DNA of 64,000 nucleotides from Hydrogenothermaceae bacterium (lineage in GTDB: Bacteria; Aquificota; Aquificia; Aquificales; Hydrogenothermaceae), in assembly GCA_015519975.1 (NCBI GenBank), contig WIAL01000028.1:1-64000 (forward strand). The letters run 5' to 3'. Below are positions 26,232 to 35,008 of this stretch, in pieces (within the stretch, counting starts at the first letter, position 1; the number at the start of each line of letters is the position of its first letter). The notes beneath the pieces were generated by a model. It saw only the letters and a program-made list of their open reading frames with translations, made no database searches and was not told the DNA's origin. A program made the translations under genes and the position numbers.

Positions 26232-26308
26232 GGCGGTGTAGCTCAGCTGGTTAGAGCACACGGCTCATATCCGTGCGGTCGCAGGTTCGAGTCCTGCCAC
26301 CGCCACCA
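26232..26308 (+). tRNA. tRNA with CAT anticodon, probably elongator tRNA-Met
   Basis: The 77-base sequence folds as a cloverleaf. A 7-bp acceptor stem GGCGGTG/CACCGCC, a D arm beginning GCTCAGCTGG, an anticodon stem CACGG/CCGTG with loop CTCATAT and anticodon CAT at 26266-26268, a T arm with GGTTCGAGTCC, and an encoded 3' ACCA. G1-C72 pairs and the anticodon stem lacks the three G-C pairs of initiators, so it is not tRNA-fMet. A tRNA-Ile2 whose CAT is converted to lysidine cannot be excluded by eye. tilS starts 6 bases after the CCA. Confidence 0.93.
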
Positions 26309-26314
26309 TTAAAA

Positions 26315-27658
26315 ATGAATGTTGAAAAAAAATTCCTCCAATGCATAAAAGATTTTAATTTAATTTCTAAAAACGATAAAATTCTCATAGCTTATTCTAC
26401 AGGTGCAGACTCATCGGCTTTAGCCTTCCTGCTCGCAAAATTAAAAGACTATCTTAAAATAAAAAAAATAGCCCTTGCTTATTTAAATCACAGCATTAGA
26501 AAAGAATCTGACGAAGAAGAAATTTTTGCCAAACAATTTGCTGAAAAACTTGGAGTTGAGGTATTTACAAAAAAAGTAAATATTCCTTACCTTTCTAAAA
26601 AAGAAAAAAAATCCATAGAACAAAAAGCAAGAGAAGAAAGATACAAGTTCTTCACAGAAATTTTACAGGAAAAAGGTTTTAATAAAATAGCTACCGGTCA
26701 TCATCTTTCAGATTTAGCAGAAACCATGGTTTTATGGTTTATTCAAGGAAATAAAAAAGGTATGATGGGATTTAAACCAAAAGAAGGAAATATAATAAGG
26801 CCTCTTTATTATCTAAAAAAGGAAGAAATTTTTGAATATGTGAAGAAAAATAATATTCCTTATAGAGAGGATGTAACTAATAAATCTATAGATTATTTAA
26901 GAAATAAGGTTAGAATTGAAGTTATTCCTAAACTTAAAGAGATAAATGAATCTTTAGAAAGCTCTTTAATGGTATTGTCAAATCTTGCTTTTGTAGATGA
27001 GGATTTTTTCAGCTCACAAATTGAAAAATTTAAACTTGAAGAAAAGATATTAAATTTAAGTGGTGTTTCAGATGCTATTTATTATAGGATTTTAGATAAA
27101 TGGATTTATTACCAGATAAACTGCAAAATTTCATACAATCAGATGTGGCAGTTGATAAAAAACAGAAAAAAGAAGAAATACAAATTAAAAATTTGCAAAA
27201 ATTATTATTTAATTAAAGAAAATGAAACATATATACTAAAAAAAGAAGAAAAGAAAGAAAAAATAAACTACTCATATGAAATAAAAGCAGGTGGTGAAAT
27301 TCTTATAAAAGAATCTAATGTAAAAATAAAATCTTACATAACTGACATAGAAAATCTACCTAACATAAAAGATGAAAAAAAGGTAGCGTGCTTTGATATT
27401 GGTAAAATTGATAAAAATACTAAATTTATAATAAGAAATAGAATGAAAGGAGATAGATTTAAACCTTTTGGTTCTTCAGAAAAAAAACTAAAAGATGTTA
27501 TGATAGATTTAAAAATTCCTGTAGATATGAGAGACAACATACCTTTAGTTGTTTTTCAGGATAAAATATTATGGGTTGCAGGATACAAAAGAAGTGCATA
27601 TTTTCCTATTAATGAAAATTCTAAAAAAGTGATTTGTTTTGAAATAAAGGAGGTTTAA
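26315..27658 (+). CDS. tilS: tRNA(Ile)-lysidine synthetase
   Basis: The 447-residue protein has the PP-loop ATPase signature as AYSTGADSSALAFLL near residue 27, GHHLSDLAETMVLWF near residue 130, REDVTNKSIDYLRNKVR, and a C-terminal TilS substrate-binding domain (IRNRMKGDRFKPFG). TilS adds lysine to C34 of tRNA-Ile2 (CAT). ATG 26315 begins six bases after the tRNA; a frame extension into the tRNA is not a start. No Shine-Dalgarno site fits in that gap, so translation may follow tRNA processing. ftsH follows with 3 bases between. Confidence 0.93.
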   Translation: MNVEKKFLQCIKDFNLISKNDKILIAYSTGADSSALAFLLAKLKDYLKIKKIALAYLNHSIRKESDEEEIFAKQFAEKLGVEVFTKKVNIPYLSKKEKKSIEQKAREERYKFFTEILQEKGFNKIATGHHLSDLAETMVLWFIQGNKKGMMGFKPKEGNIIRPLYYLKKEEIFEYVKKNNIPYREDVTNKSIDYLRNKVRIEVIPKLKEINESLESSLMVLSNLAFVDEDFFSSQIEKFKLEEKILNLSGVSDAIYYRILDKWIYYQINCKISYNQMWQLIKNRKKKKYKLKICKNYYLIKENETYILKKEEKKEKINYSYEIKAGGEILIKESNVKIKSYITDIENLPNIKDEKKVACFDIGKIDKNTKFIIRNRMKGDRFKPFGSSEKKLKDVMIDLKIPVDMRDNIPLVVFQDKILWVAGYKRSAYFPINENSKKVICFEIKEV

Positions 27659-27661
27659 GCT

Positions 27662-29548
27662 TTGCAAATATCAAAAAGTTTGTTTATATGGTTTTTAATT
27701 GGGGCTTTAATGATACTTGCATTTAACATGCTTGGTTCTCAAACTACAGCCTCAAATAAAATTTCATTTACCGAATTTGTCCAGATGGTTCAGGAAAACA
27801 AAATAAAAGAAGCTACCGTAAAGGGAAGTGAAGTTATTGCTGTAACTGCTGACGGTAAAAAAATAGAAAGTGCAGTTCCTACCGGATATTCCAAGATATA
27901 CGACATACTTGCTGAAAACGGTGTAAAGGTAACTGTTATACCAACTGAAAATAATAGCTGGCTTATGACACTGCTTGTTTCATGGCTTCCTATAATTCTG
28001 TTCATAGGACTGTGGATTTTTATGATGCGGCAGATGTCAGGGGGAGCAAATAGGGCTTTTTCTTTTGCAAAAAGTAAAGCTAAAGTTTATTTAGAAGAAA
28101 AGCCAGATGTGAAATTAGATGATGTTGCTGGAATGGATGAAGTTAAAGAGGAAGTTAAAGAGATAATAGATTTCTTAAAAGATCCTCAAAGGTTTCAAAG
28201 ACTTGGCGGTAGAGCACCAAAAGGTATTCTCTTTTATGGAGACCCTGGTGTTGGTAAAACACTCCTTGCAAAAGCAATAGCAGGTGAAGCAAATGTTCCA
28301 TTTATTTCCATATCTGGTTCAGACTTTGTTGAAATGTTTGTTGGGGTTGGTGCTGCAAGGGTTAGAGATTTATTTGAAACAGCTAAAAAACACGCACCTT
28401 GTCTTGTATTTATAGACGAGATAGATGCTGTTGGTAGGGCAAGAAGCGGTGTTGGATTTGGCGGCGGACACGATGAGAGAGAACAAACATTAAACCAGCT
28501 TTTAGTTGAGCTTGATGGATTTGATTCAAACGAAGGAATTATTGTAATAGCTGCAACAAACAGACCAGATATATTAGACCCTGCATTACTCAGACCTGGA
28601 AGATTTGACAGGCAAATTTCAGTTCCAAAACCTGATGTGAAGGGAAGATTTGAAATACTTAAAGTTCACGTTAAAAAGAAAAATATTCCACTTGGAGACG
28701 ACGTTGACTTGATGGTGATTGCAAGAGGAACTCCGGGATTTTCAGGGGCCGACCTTGCAAATGTAGTTAATGAGGCAGCACTTCTTGCAGCAAGAAGAAG
28801 AAAAGAAAAAGTCACAATGAAAGAGTTTGAAGATGCTATGGATAGAATAATGATGGGTCTTGAAAGGAAAGGGATGGCAATAACTCCAAAAGAAAAGGAA
28901 AAAATTGCCTACCACGAAGTTGGACACGCACTTGTTGGTGTTATGACAAAAGAAGCAGATCCGCTTCATAAAGTCTCAATTATTCCAAGGGGAATGGCCC
29001 TTGGGGTTACAGTAAATCTTCCTGAAGAAGATAGACACCTTTACTCTAAAAAAGACTTAATGGCAAGAATACTACAGCTTTTTGGAGGTAGAGCAGCAGA
29101 AGAAGTATTTTACGGCAAAGACGGTATTACAACAGGAGCTGAAAATGACCTGATGAGAGCAACAGAACTTGCCTACAGAATGGTTGCATCTTGGGGAATG
29201 TATGATGAGATAGGACCTATTCATGTATCTACCACAAGAAACAATCCATTTATGCCTTCACAGTCTCCTGAAATAAGTGAGGAAACAGCAAGAAAGATTG
29301 ATGAACAAGTAAACAAAATACTTAGAGAATCTTATGAAAAAGCCAAAAATATAATTGAAAGTTATAAAGATGCTGTAGTTGCAATTGTTGAACTTTTACT
29401 TGATAAAGAAACAATTACCTGCGAAGAATTTTTTGCAGTACTTGAGCAATACGGAGTACCCGTATTAAATAGATGTAGAAAAACTGAAGTTACAGTCGTA
29501 TCTGAATCTTCAAGACCTGATGTACCACCAGGAGAACTTCCAGCTTAA
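27662..29548 (+). CDS. ftsH: ATP-dependent zinc metalloprotease FtsH
   Basis: The 628-residue protein has two N-terminal membrane helices (about 7-24 and 101-120) flanking a small periplasmic domain. An AAA+ module follows with Walker A GDPGVGKT and Walker [12 protein letters not shown], plus the SRH motif [20 protein letters not shown]. The zinc site is HEVGH near residue 420. It degrades membrane and regulatory proteins. The start is TTG 27662, eight bases after AAGGAGG. The tilS-ftsH order is common in bacteria. Confidence 0.95.
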   Translation: MQISKSLFIWFLIGALMILAFNMLGSQTTASNKISFTEFVQMVQENKIKEATVKGSEVIAVTADGKKIESAVPTGYSKIYDILAENGVKVTVIPTENNSWLMTLLVSWLPIILFIGLWIFMMRQMSGGANRAFSFAKSKAKVYLEEKPDVKLDDVAGMDEVKEEVKEIIDFLKDPQRFQRLGGRAPKGILFYGDPGVGKTLLAKAIAGEANVPFISISGSDFVEMFVGVGAARVRDLFETAKKHAPCLVFIDEIDAVGRARSGVGFGGGHDEREQTLNQLLVELDGFDSNEGIIVIAATNRPDILDPALLRPGRFDRQISVPKPDVKGRFEILKVHVKKKNIPLGDDVDLMVIARGTPGFSGADLANVVNEAALLAARRRKEKVTMKEFEDAMDRIMMGLERKGMAITPKEKEKIAYHEVGHALVGVMTKEADPLHKVSIIPRGMALGVTVNLPEEDRHLYSKKDLMARILQLFGGRAAEEVFYGKDGITTGAENDLMRATELAYRMVASWGMYDEIGPIHVSTTRNNPFMPSQSPEISEETARKIDEQVNKILRESYEKAKNIIESYKDAVVAIVELLLDKETITCEEFFAVLEQYGVPVLNRCRKTEVTVVSESSRPDVPPGELPA

Positions 29549-29558
29549 AGGAGAAAAG

Positions 29559-30323
29559 ATGATAGATACACACTGTCATTTAGATATGCTTAAAACAGAG
29601 GAAGATTTAAAAGATAGTATAGAAAAAGTAGACTATCTTCTTACCATAGGATGTGATAAAGAAGAAATAAAGAAAGCAATTGAACTTGCAAATAAATATG
29701 ATAATATTTTTGCATCGATTGGATATCATCCTTATGATGTAAACGATATTACAGATGAAGATCTAGAAGAGCTTAAAGAACTTGCTCAAAAGGAAGAAAA
29801 AGTTATTGCAATTGGAGAATGCGGTCTTGATTATTATAGGGATTATACCCCAAAAGACAAACAAAAATACTTTTTTGAAAAGCAAATAAAAATAGCCAAA
29901 GAGCTAAATCTTCCTTTAATAGTCCACTCCAGGGAAGCTCCCAGGGATACAGAAAAAATACTTGAAAAGTATGCACCTTATCCTGCATCAGGGATAATCC
30001 ACTGCTTTGGCGGTGATATGCAGATGATGGAAAAATGTGTTGATATGGGATTTTACATATCTTTTGCTGGAAATGTTACTTATCCTAAAGCAGAAAACTT
30101 AAGACAAGTTTTAAAAAAGGTTCCACTGGACAGACTTTTACTGGAAACAGATAGTCCATTTTTAGCTCCCCAGAAAAAAAGAGGCAAGCCAAATAAGCCA
30201 TCATATATTTACTATACAAGAGACTTTGTGGCAAGTTTGCTGGGAATTTCCCCAGAAGAACTTGAAAAAATAACAGATGAAAATGCCAAAAGACTTTTAA
30301 AAATATCTCAACCTGTTTCCTGA
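29559..30323 (+). CDS. tatD: TatD-family metal-dependent hydrolase/DNase
   Basis: The 254-residue TIM barrel starts MIDTHCHLD and has AIGECGLDYYRDYTPKDKQ, PLIVHSREAPRDT, GIIHCFGG and LLLETDSPFLAP, the metal-binding motifs of TatD. It acts as a 3'-5' exonuclease or deoxyribonuclease. ATG 29559 has an AAAGGAG site 5 bases upstream and overlaps nothing; the longer frame from 29520 runs inside ftsH and was rejected. Its stop overlaps the convergent gene by 16 bases. Confidence 0.93.
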   Translation: MIDTHCHLDMLKTEEDLKDSIEKVDYLLTIGCDKEEIKKAIELANKYDNIFASIGYHPYDVNDITDEDLEELKELAQKEEKVIAIGECGLDYYRDYTPKDKQKYFFEKQIKIAKELNLPLIVHSREAPRDTEKILEKYAPYPASGIIHCFGGDMQMMEKCVDMGFYISFAGNVTYPKAENLRQVLKKVPLDRLLLETDSPFLAPQKKRGKPNKPSYIYYTRDFVASLLGISPEELEKITDENAKRLLKISQPVS

Positions 30324-32359
30324 TTGTACTGCTTATAAAGGGCTATTATATTAGCTGGAGGTACAGGTTTGCTTAAGTAAAATCCCTGTACTTCGTCACA
30401 TCCTATTTCTTTTAGAAATTCTAACTGCTCTTTTGTTTCGACACCTTCTGCAACTGTTCTAAAATTAAATGTTCTCGCAAGATTTATCATTGTTTTAACA
30501 AGCACTGCACTCTGCTGGTTGTGCGGAAGATCATCAATAAATGATTTATCTATTTTCAGGTAATCTATTGACATTATTTTCAAATAACTTAAAGAAGAAT
30601 TTCCGGTCCCAAAGTCATCTATGGAAATTTTAATGCCCATTTCCCTGAGAGTTTTTAGCTTATCAATAATCAAATCAGGATACTGCATAGCTTCCGATTC
30701 TGTTATTTCTATTCCCAGTTTAAGACTTTTAAAATTTTTAGCAAGTACCTGAGTTTTTATAAAATCTGTAAAATCTGCTTCCAGTATTTGCTGAATGTCA
30801 ACATTAACGTTTACCTTAACGTCCTTTACTCCCTGTTTTTCCCACATTTGAGCCTGATTTAAAACTTCTTTAAAAATCCACTTTCCAACCTCTTTTATTA
30901 ACCCCGTTTCTTCTAAAATAGGTATAAACTCTGCAGGTGAAACAAAACCAAATTTTTTACTGTTCCATCTAAGGAGTGCCTCTACTCCTGTTATTTTTAA
31001 ATCTTTTACAGAGAATATAGGTTGATAAACAAGGAAAAATTCTTTATTCTCAATGGCAGTTTTTATGTAAGATGTCAACTCTGCTCTTCTTAAACTTTTA
31101 ACTATAATACTGTCATCAGCAAGTACAGCAACGTTTTTCCCTAATTTCTTACCGTGGTACAGGGCTATGTCTGCAATTTTTAATAGATCTTCATAAGTAT
31201 CCCCGTGCTCAGGATATTTTGCTATACCTGCAGTTGATGTTATATCAATTTTGTAATCTTCAATAAAGAAAGGTTTATCAAGATGCTCGATAGCTTTTTT
31301 TACTATCTTTATAAGATTGCTATCAGAGTTGAAAGATTCCTTATTAATGTACATTAAAAACTCATCTCCTCCAAACCTGCCGACAAATCCCCTGTTTCCA
31401 ATAAACTCTTTTAGCCTTCCTGCATAAGCCTGTAAGAGCTTATCGCCTATCATATGACCAAACAGATCATTTATCTCTTTAAAATTGTCCGTGTCAAATA
31501 AGACTATTGCAAATTTTTCCTTATTTGAAATTGCCTGTTTTACTTTCTTTTCAAAGAAATACCTATTATACACTCCTGTTAAGTAATCATAGTGAATGTA
31601 CCCTTTTAACTTTTCTATCATCTGATTTATATGCTCTGCTATTAGCCGTATTTCATCATTTCCATAGATCTGTACCTTTTTATCAAGATTCCCCTGTGAA
31701 ACTTCCTCTAAAACCTGAATTATATTTTCTATTCTTCTGGAAATGTACTTTTTGAAAATTAGATTTAAAATAAATCCTGCAACGGCAATACTTACTAAAA
31801 ATATAATTATGTTGGATACAAGGAAAGATATTCCAGATAGTTTGTCATTTAAAAAGTTATACTCCACAAGTAGAATACCGTGTTCTCTAGGTCTAATTTC
31901 TCCTTTTTTTCTAAAAAATACATTTTCAATAAAGTATATCTTGTTCTTATTCTCATTAAAGAAGTATTTCAAATTTTCTTTATAAATGTTTTTTTCTTTT
32001 AAACGAGGATAGATGTCAAAAATGTTTTTTCCGATATATTTCTTTTTTGATGATAATATGATTTTTCCATCAGGTGAAACAAGAAATACATTTTCAATAT
32101 TTCTTTGCGTTGAAAGATATGCTATTACAGCTTCAATATCCGAGAGATTATTTTGATTAAGGTTTTTCTCAATAATCTCTGCAGCAAGTGAGGTTTTTAT
32201 TTTTATATCTTCTATTACATGCTTTTGTAGCTGTGAAAAGTAAATTTTTGAGTATGAAACAGAAAAGATAGTAAGGGCCACTAAGGCTGTAATGATAAGA
32301 CTTAAATAAAATAAATGACTTATTTTTAACTTTAAAATATACTTAATAAAGTCAGCCAA
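30308..32359 (-). CDS. Membrane GGDEF-EAL protein with periplasmic sensor and HAMP
   Basis: The 683-residue protein has an N-terminal membrane helix, a periplasmic domain of about 140 residues with a Cache-like segment (VFLVSPDGKIILSSKKKYIG), a second helix near 175-200 and a HAMP linker. A GGDEF domain (GRFGGDEFLMY, intact, with no RxxD inhibitory site) and an EAL domain follow (GVEALLRWN, LGIEITESE, IDDFGTGNSSL, LKIDKSF, VAEGVET, QGFYLSKP). Both active sites look intact. Its start directly abuts the stop of the lone substrate-binding lipoprotein gene, suggesting that protein is its ligand sensor. Confidence 0.9.
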   Translation of the reverse strand: MADFIKYILKLKISHLFYLSLIITALVALTIFSVSYSKIYFSQLQKHVIEDIKIKTSLAAEIIEKNLNQNNLSDIEAVIAYLSTQRNIENVFLVSPDGKIILSSKKKYIGKNIFDIYPRLKEKNIYKENLKYFFNENKNKIYFIENVFFRKKGEIRPREHGILLVEYNFLNDKLSGISFLVSNIIIFLVSIAVAGFILNLIFKKYISRRIENIIQVLEEVSQGNLDKKVQIYGNDEIRLIAEHINQMIEKLKGYIHYDYLTGVYNRYFFEKKVKQAISNKEKFAIVLFDTDNFKEINDLFGHMIGDKLLQAYAGRLKEFIGNRGFVGRFGGDEFLMYINKESFNSDSNLIKIVKKAIEHLDKPFFIEDYKIDITSTAGIAKYPEHGDTYEDLLKIADIALYHGKKLGKNVAVLADDSIIVKSLRRAELTSYIKTAIENKEFFLVYQPIFSVKDLKITGVEALLRWNSKKFGFVSPAEFIPILEETGLIKEVGKWIFKEVLNQAQMWEKQGVKDVKVNVNVDIQQILEADFTDFIKTQVLAKNFKSLKLGIEITESEAMQYPDLIIDKLKTLREMGIKISIDDFGTGNSSLSYLKIMSIDYLKIDKSFIDDLPHNQQSAVLVKTMINLARTFNFRTVAEGVETKEQLEFLKEIGCDEVQGFYLSKPVPPANIIALYKQYNQETG

Positions 32360-33307
32360 CTACTTTTCCTTTACAAACCTAACATCTATTAACTCTTCAG
32401 GTTTAAAATTAAAATTTTTATCGATTAAATTTCTTTCTTTTAAAATTTTAGTAATTAAAGCAATCGTTTCCTTTAATTTGGTAGTCATTAATTTTACGTT
32501 TTCTTCTCTGGAAGGAAGAATTAAGCCTTCATAACTTTTTTTAACTTCCTCTATAGATATACCTTCCCTCTGAGCAACCATTTCAAATGCATTTTCAGGA
32601 CGAGTTTTTAAAAAATTTAAACCTTCAAACCATGAATTTACAAAATATTTTACAACGTTTTTATTTTTATCTATAAAATCTTCCTCAACGATAAAAACAT
32701 CAACAATTTCGCCATAAATCTTACTGCTGTCAAATAAAATTTTACCTCCTTTTTTTAAAAGACGGGTTTTAACAGCTTCAAATGTAATAACTGCATCAAC
32801 TTTGCCTTCGATAAAAGCCTTATAATGCTGATTTACTTCCAGAGGAACAATTATAATGTCTTTCTTATTTAATCCTGCCTTTTCCAATATTCGTGTAAGA
32901 AAAAAAGCACCTAAAGCTGTATTTTCAACACCTATTTTCTTTCCTTTTAAATCTTTTAGACTTTTTATATAAGGCTTTACAATCAATACATCTGCTCCAT
33001 TTGAAATATCAGCAATTAAAACAATTTTCGGATCGAAGCCAAGGGATTTTAGAAAAATAACTTCATCTACAGTTAGACCTGCTCCGTTTAAAAGATTTTT
33101 TCTGTAAGCCCTTATAACCTGTGATGATGAGCCAAACTCAACAAGTTTTACCTTATCTTGATTAAGTTTACCTATTTCCCTTGCAATATATATTGGCTCA
33201 TATCCGGGCCATACATTTGTACCAACCTTTAGTGTCTCATTTTGGCTATTGCAGGAATACATTAAAGAAATAAATATTAAAATAATAATATAACTGAATA
33301 TCCTCAT
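32360..33307 (-). CDS. NMT1/SsuA-type substrate-binding lipoprotein without a transporter
   Basis: The 315-residue protein has a lipobox-type signal peptide (ISLMYSC) and a type II periplasmic binding fold of the NMT1/ThiY/SsuA kind: LKVGTNVWPGYEPIYIAREI, LKGKKIGVENTALGAFFLTRIL and VDAVITFEA. Related proteins bind taurine, nitrate or thiamine precursors; the ligand here cannot be read. No ABC permease or ATPase gene is adjacent. The next gene, starting at the following base, is a GGDEF-EAL sensor, so this probably acts as a signal-capture protein. Confidence 0.87.
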   Translation of the reverse strand: MRIFSYIIILIFISLMYSCNSQNETLKVGTNVWPGYEPIYIAREIGKLNQDKVKLVEFGSSSQVIRAYRKNLLNGAGLTVDEVIFLKSLGFDPKIVLIADISNGADVLIVKPYIKSLKDLKGKKIGVENTALGAFFLTRILEKAGLNKKDIIIVPLEVNQHYKAFIEGKVDAVITFEAVKTRLLKKGGKILFDSSKIYGEIVDVFIVEEDFIDKNKNVVKYFVNSWFEGLNFLKTRPENAFEMVAQREGISIEEVKKSYEGLILPSREENVKLMTTKLKETIALITKILKERNLIDKNFNFKPEELIDVRFVKEK

Positions 33308-33377
33308 AATACCCTTTGTTTACTTATAATAGAATTTTTATTGATTATAACTATAATAAGAAATGGAGGTAAAAGCA

Positions 33378-33989
33378 ATGGAAAAATACGATGTAATTAT
33401 TATTGGCGGTGGACCTGCTGGACTTTCTTGTGCAATAACTTTAGCTTCTGCAAATGACAGATTTGAATTTACAAAAAATAGAAAGTATCTGGTTATTGAT
33501 AATAATGGAGGATCGGACCTGTTAAAAGCTGAAATTAACAACGTTGCAGGGATTCCTGAAGGAACCTTGGGAAAAGATCTCCTTGAGCAAATTAAAAATC
33601 AGGCATCAAAATATGAAAATGTATATATAAAAGAAGGAAGAGTGGTAAAAGCACAGGAAAACGAAAATAGGTTTACGGTAGAAACAGAAAATGGAGAGAA
33701 ATACGAAGCAGAAGTCATTGTCATTGCAACAGGATTTCATGAGTTTTCAATAGAAGGTTTAAATGTTGAAGTGATTGATAACGTAAACTCTCCAAGACCG
33801 GGAAAAGTAATGATCAAACACGATGGCTTTTTCAAGGTTAGAGATAACCTGTGGGTAGCAGGTAATGCTGCAGGATGTTACACAATGTTTGCCTCGGCTA
33901 TTGGCTCAGGTGCACATGTTGGATGTGGAATACTAAGCAAGTGGGCAGGTAAAAACGTGGTTGTTCACGATGTTCCCAATAAGGGCTAA
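33378..33989 (+). CDS. Minimal thioredoxin-reductase-like FAD protein lacking the NAD(P) domain
   Basis: The 203-residue protein starts with the FAD dinucleotide fold VIIIGGGPAGLSCAITLA, has VIVIATGFHEF near residue 120 and ends with the second FAD motif NLWVAGNAAGCYTMFASAIGSG. Normal thioredoxin reductases have about 310 residues, with an inserted NADPH domain and a redox CxxC; both are missing here. It would bind FAD and need a different electron partner. ATG 33378 follows GGAGG; an upstream ATG at 33363 was rejected. It converges on the outer-membrane gene, and the two stops share a hairpin. Confidence 0.8.
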   Translation: MEKYDVIIIGGGPAGLSCAITLASANDRFEFTKNRKYLVIDNNGGSDLLKAEINNVAGIPEGTLGKDLLEQIKNQASKYENVYIKEGRVVKAQENENRFTVETENGEKYEAEVIVIATGFHEFSIEGLNVEVIDNVNSPRPGKVMIKHDGFFKVRDNLWVAGNAAGCYTMFASAIGSGAHVGCGILSKWAGKNVVVHDVPNKG

Positions 33990-34012
33990 AAGGACAGTTC
34001 TGTCCTAAGCCC
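33983..34012. terminator. Hairpin spanning two convergent stop codons
   Basis: GGGCT (33983-33987) and AGCCC (34008-34012) enclose an inner perfect 6-bp stem AGGACA/TGTCCT with a GTTC loop. The stop codons of the FAD protein and the convergent outer-membrane protein both lie in it. No U tract follows on either strand, so termination is likely but not certain. Confidence 0.5.
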
Positions 34013-34987
34013 GTAAATTATATCTTTCTTTTTTTCTTTTATATGCTGCAAATCAGCTGTTATCCAAAAATGTTTTACTACTTTTTTTCTGTAATATGTT
34101 TCTACTACATACTGGCTTAAATCTCCTTCTACAAATCCATATGCAATTCCTAAAATAGATTTTTTCATTAAAAATCCTTTTCTTACATAACCAAGTGAAA
34201 AATGATACAAATTTTCATTTAAATTTTTTGATAATCTCCCCCAAAATCCATTTTTATTAAATGTATAATCCCACGAAATTCCTGCACCATTAAAATTATT
34301 ATCTGCATTAATTGTAGTATAAAATATAGGTCTAAGATTCAAACTATTTTTTCCATAATCAAGCTCAATCGTATAGTAATAGCCGTCTTCAGGATCAAAA
34401 CTTGACACGGCTGTTCTTAAAGTATAAGTATCATTAAACCTATATCGAATTAATATACCTGCGTTATATGATGGATAAGAGGCTATAGGATTGCTAACAA
34501 ACATTGAATTCATAAACTGTTCTTGCTCTGATTGGGCATACTCTATATTATCAACAAAACCGGAAATATCCACTAATCCGAATCCCAACGTAACATTGTT
34601 GAGACTTTTTGCATACCACAGTTCAAGTAAATATTGCCTGTCAGTATTGTTTATATCTTTAACAGAAGATTTCAAATCCCCTGCAAAAGTTTGAAGCGTA
34701 TAACCTCTTTTGGACATGTACGGACCAAGTCCATCATTAACTGCATATGCCGTGTTTATGAAAACTTCATCACTTTTTGTAAAAAAGTAATCTAAAAATA
34801 TGTATGTAATATTATTTAAAACTGAGTAGTTTTTTATTCCTTGAAGTAAAGAAACATTATAAATATCTATTTTATGTTTATGATATAAATGTCTTGAGAA
34901 GATTTTCCTTTCACTCATAGATTCTTGAGCTATACCCGTGTTGCATACAAAAATAAGTACCAAAGCTATAAAAATTAATTTTTTTAT
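33986..34987 (-). CDS. Exported outer-membrane protein with apparent ATA start
   Basis: I do not recognise the family. The mature part is rich in aromatic beta strands and ends YGLRTELSF, as an outer-membrane barrel would. The first standard start (TTG 34963) cuts the signal peptide in half. Reading upstream in frame from ATA 34987 gives KKLIFIALVLIFVCNTGIAQ, a complete signal peptide, and a CAGGAG ribosome site sits nine bases before it. No ATG, GTG or TTG lies between that site and 34963. I therefore annotate ATA as the start, for 333 residues. It is divergent from the gene at 35009. Confidence 0.6.
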   Translation of the reverse strand: MKKLIFIALVLIFVCNTGIAQESMSERKIFSRHLYHKHKIDIYNVSLLQGIKNYSVLNNITYIFLDYFFTKSDEVFINTAYAVNDGLGPYMSKRGYTLQTFAGDLKSSVKDINNTDRQYLLELWYAKSLNNVTLGFGLVDISGFVDNIEYAQSEQEQFMNSMFVSNPIASYPSYNAGILIRYRFNDTYTLRTAVSSFDPEDGYYYTIELDYGKNSLNLRPIFYTTINADNNFNGAGISWDYTFNKNGFWGRLSKNLNENLYHFSLGYVRKGFLMKKSILGIAYGFVEGDLSQYVVETYYRKKVVKHFWITADLQHIKEKKKDIIYGLRTELSF

Positions 34988-35008
34988 TGTAAAGATCTCC
35001 TGTTAAAT

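Noticed and set aside
26273-26314. A longer tilS reading frame that starts inside the tRNA
   Set aside because: The 5' part is tRNA sequence and gives no family-like residues. ATG 26315 fits the TilS N-terminus.
29520-29558. Extended tatD start inside ftsH
   Set aside because: ATG 29559 has a good AAAGGAG site and begins with the normal MIDTHCH. The extension does not match the family.
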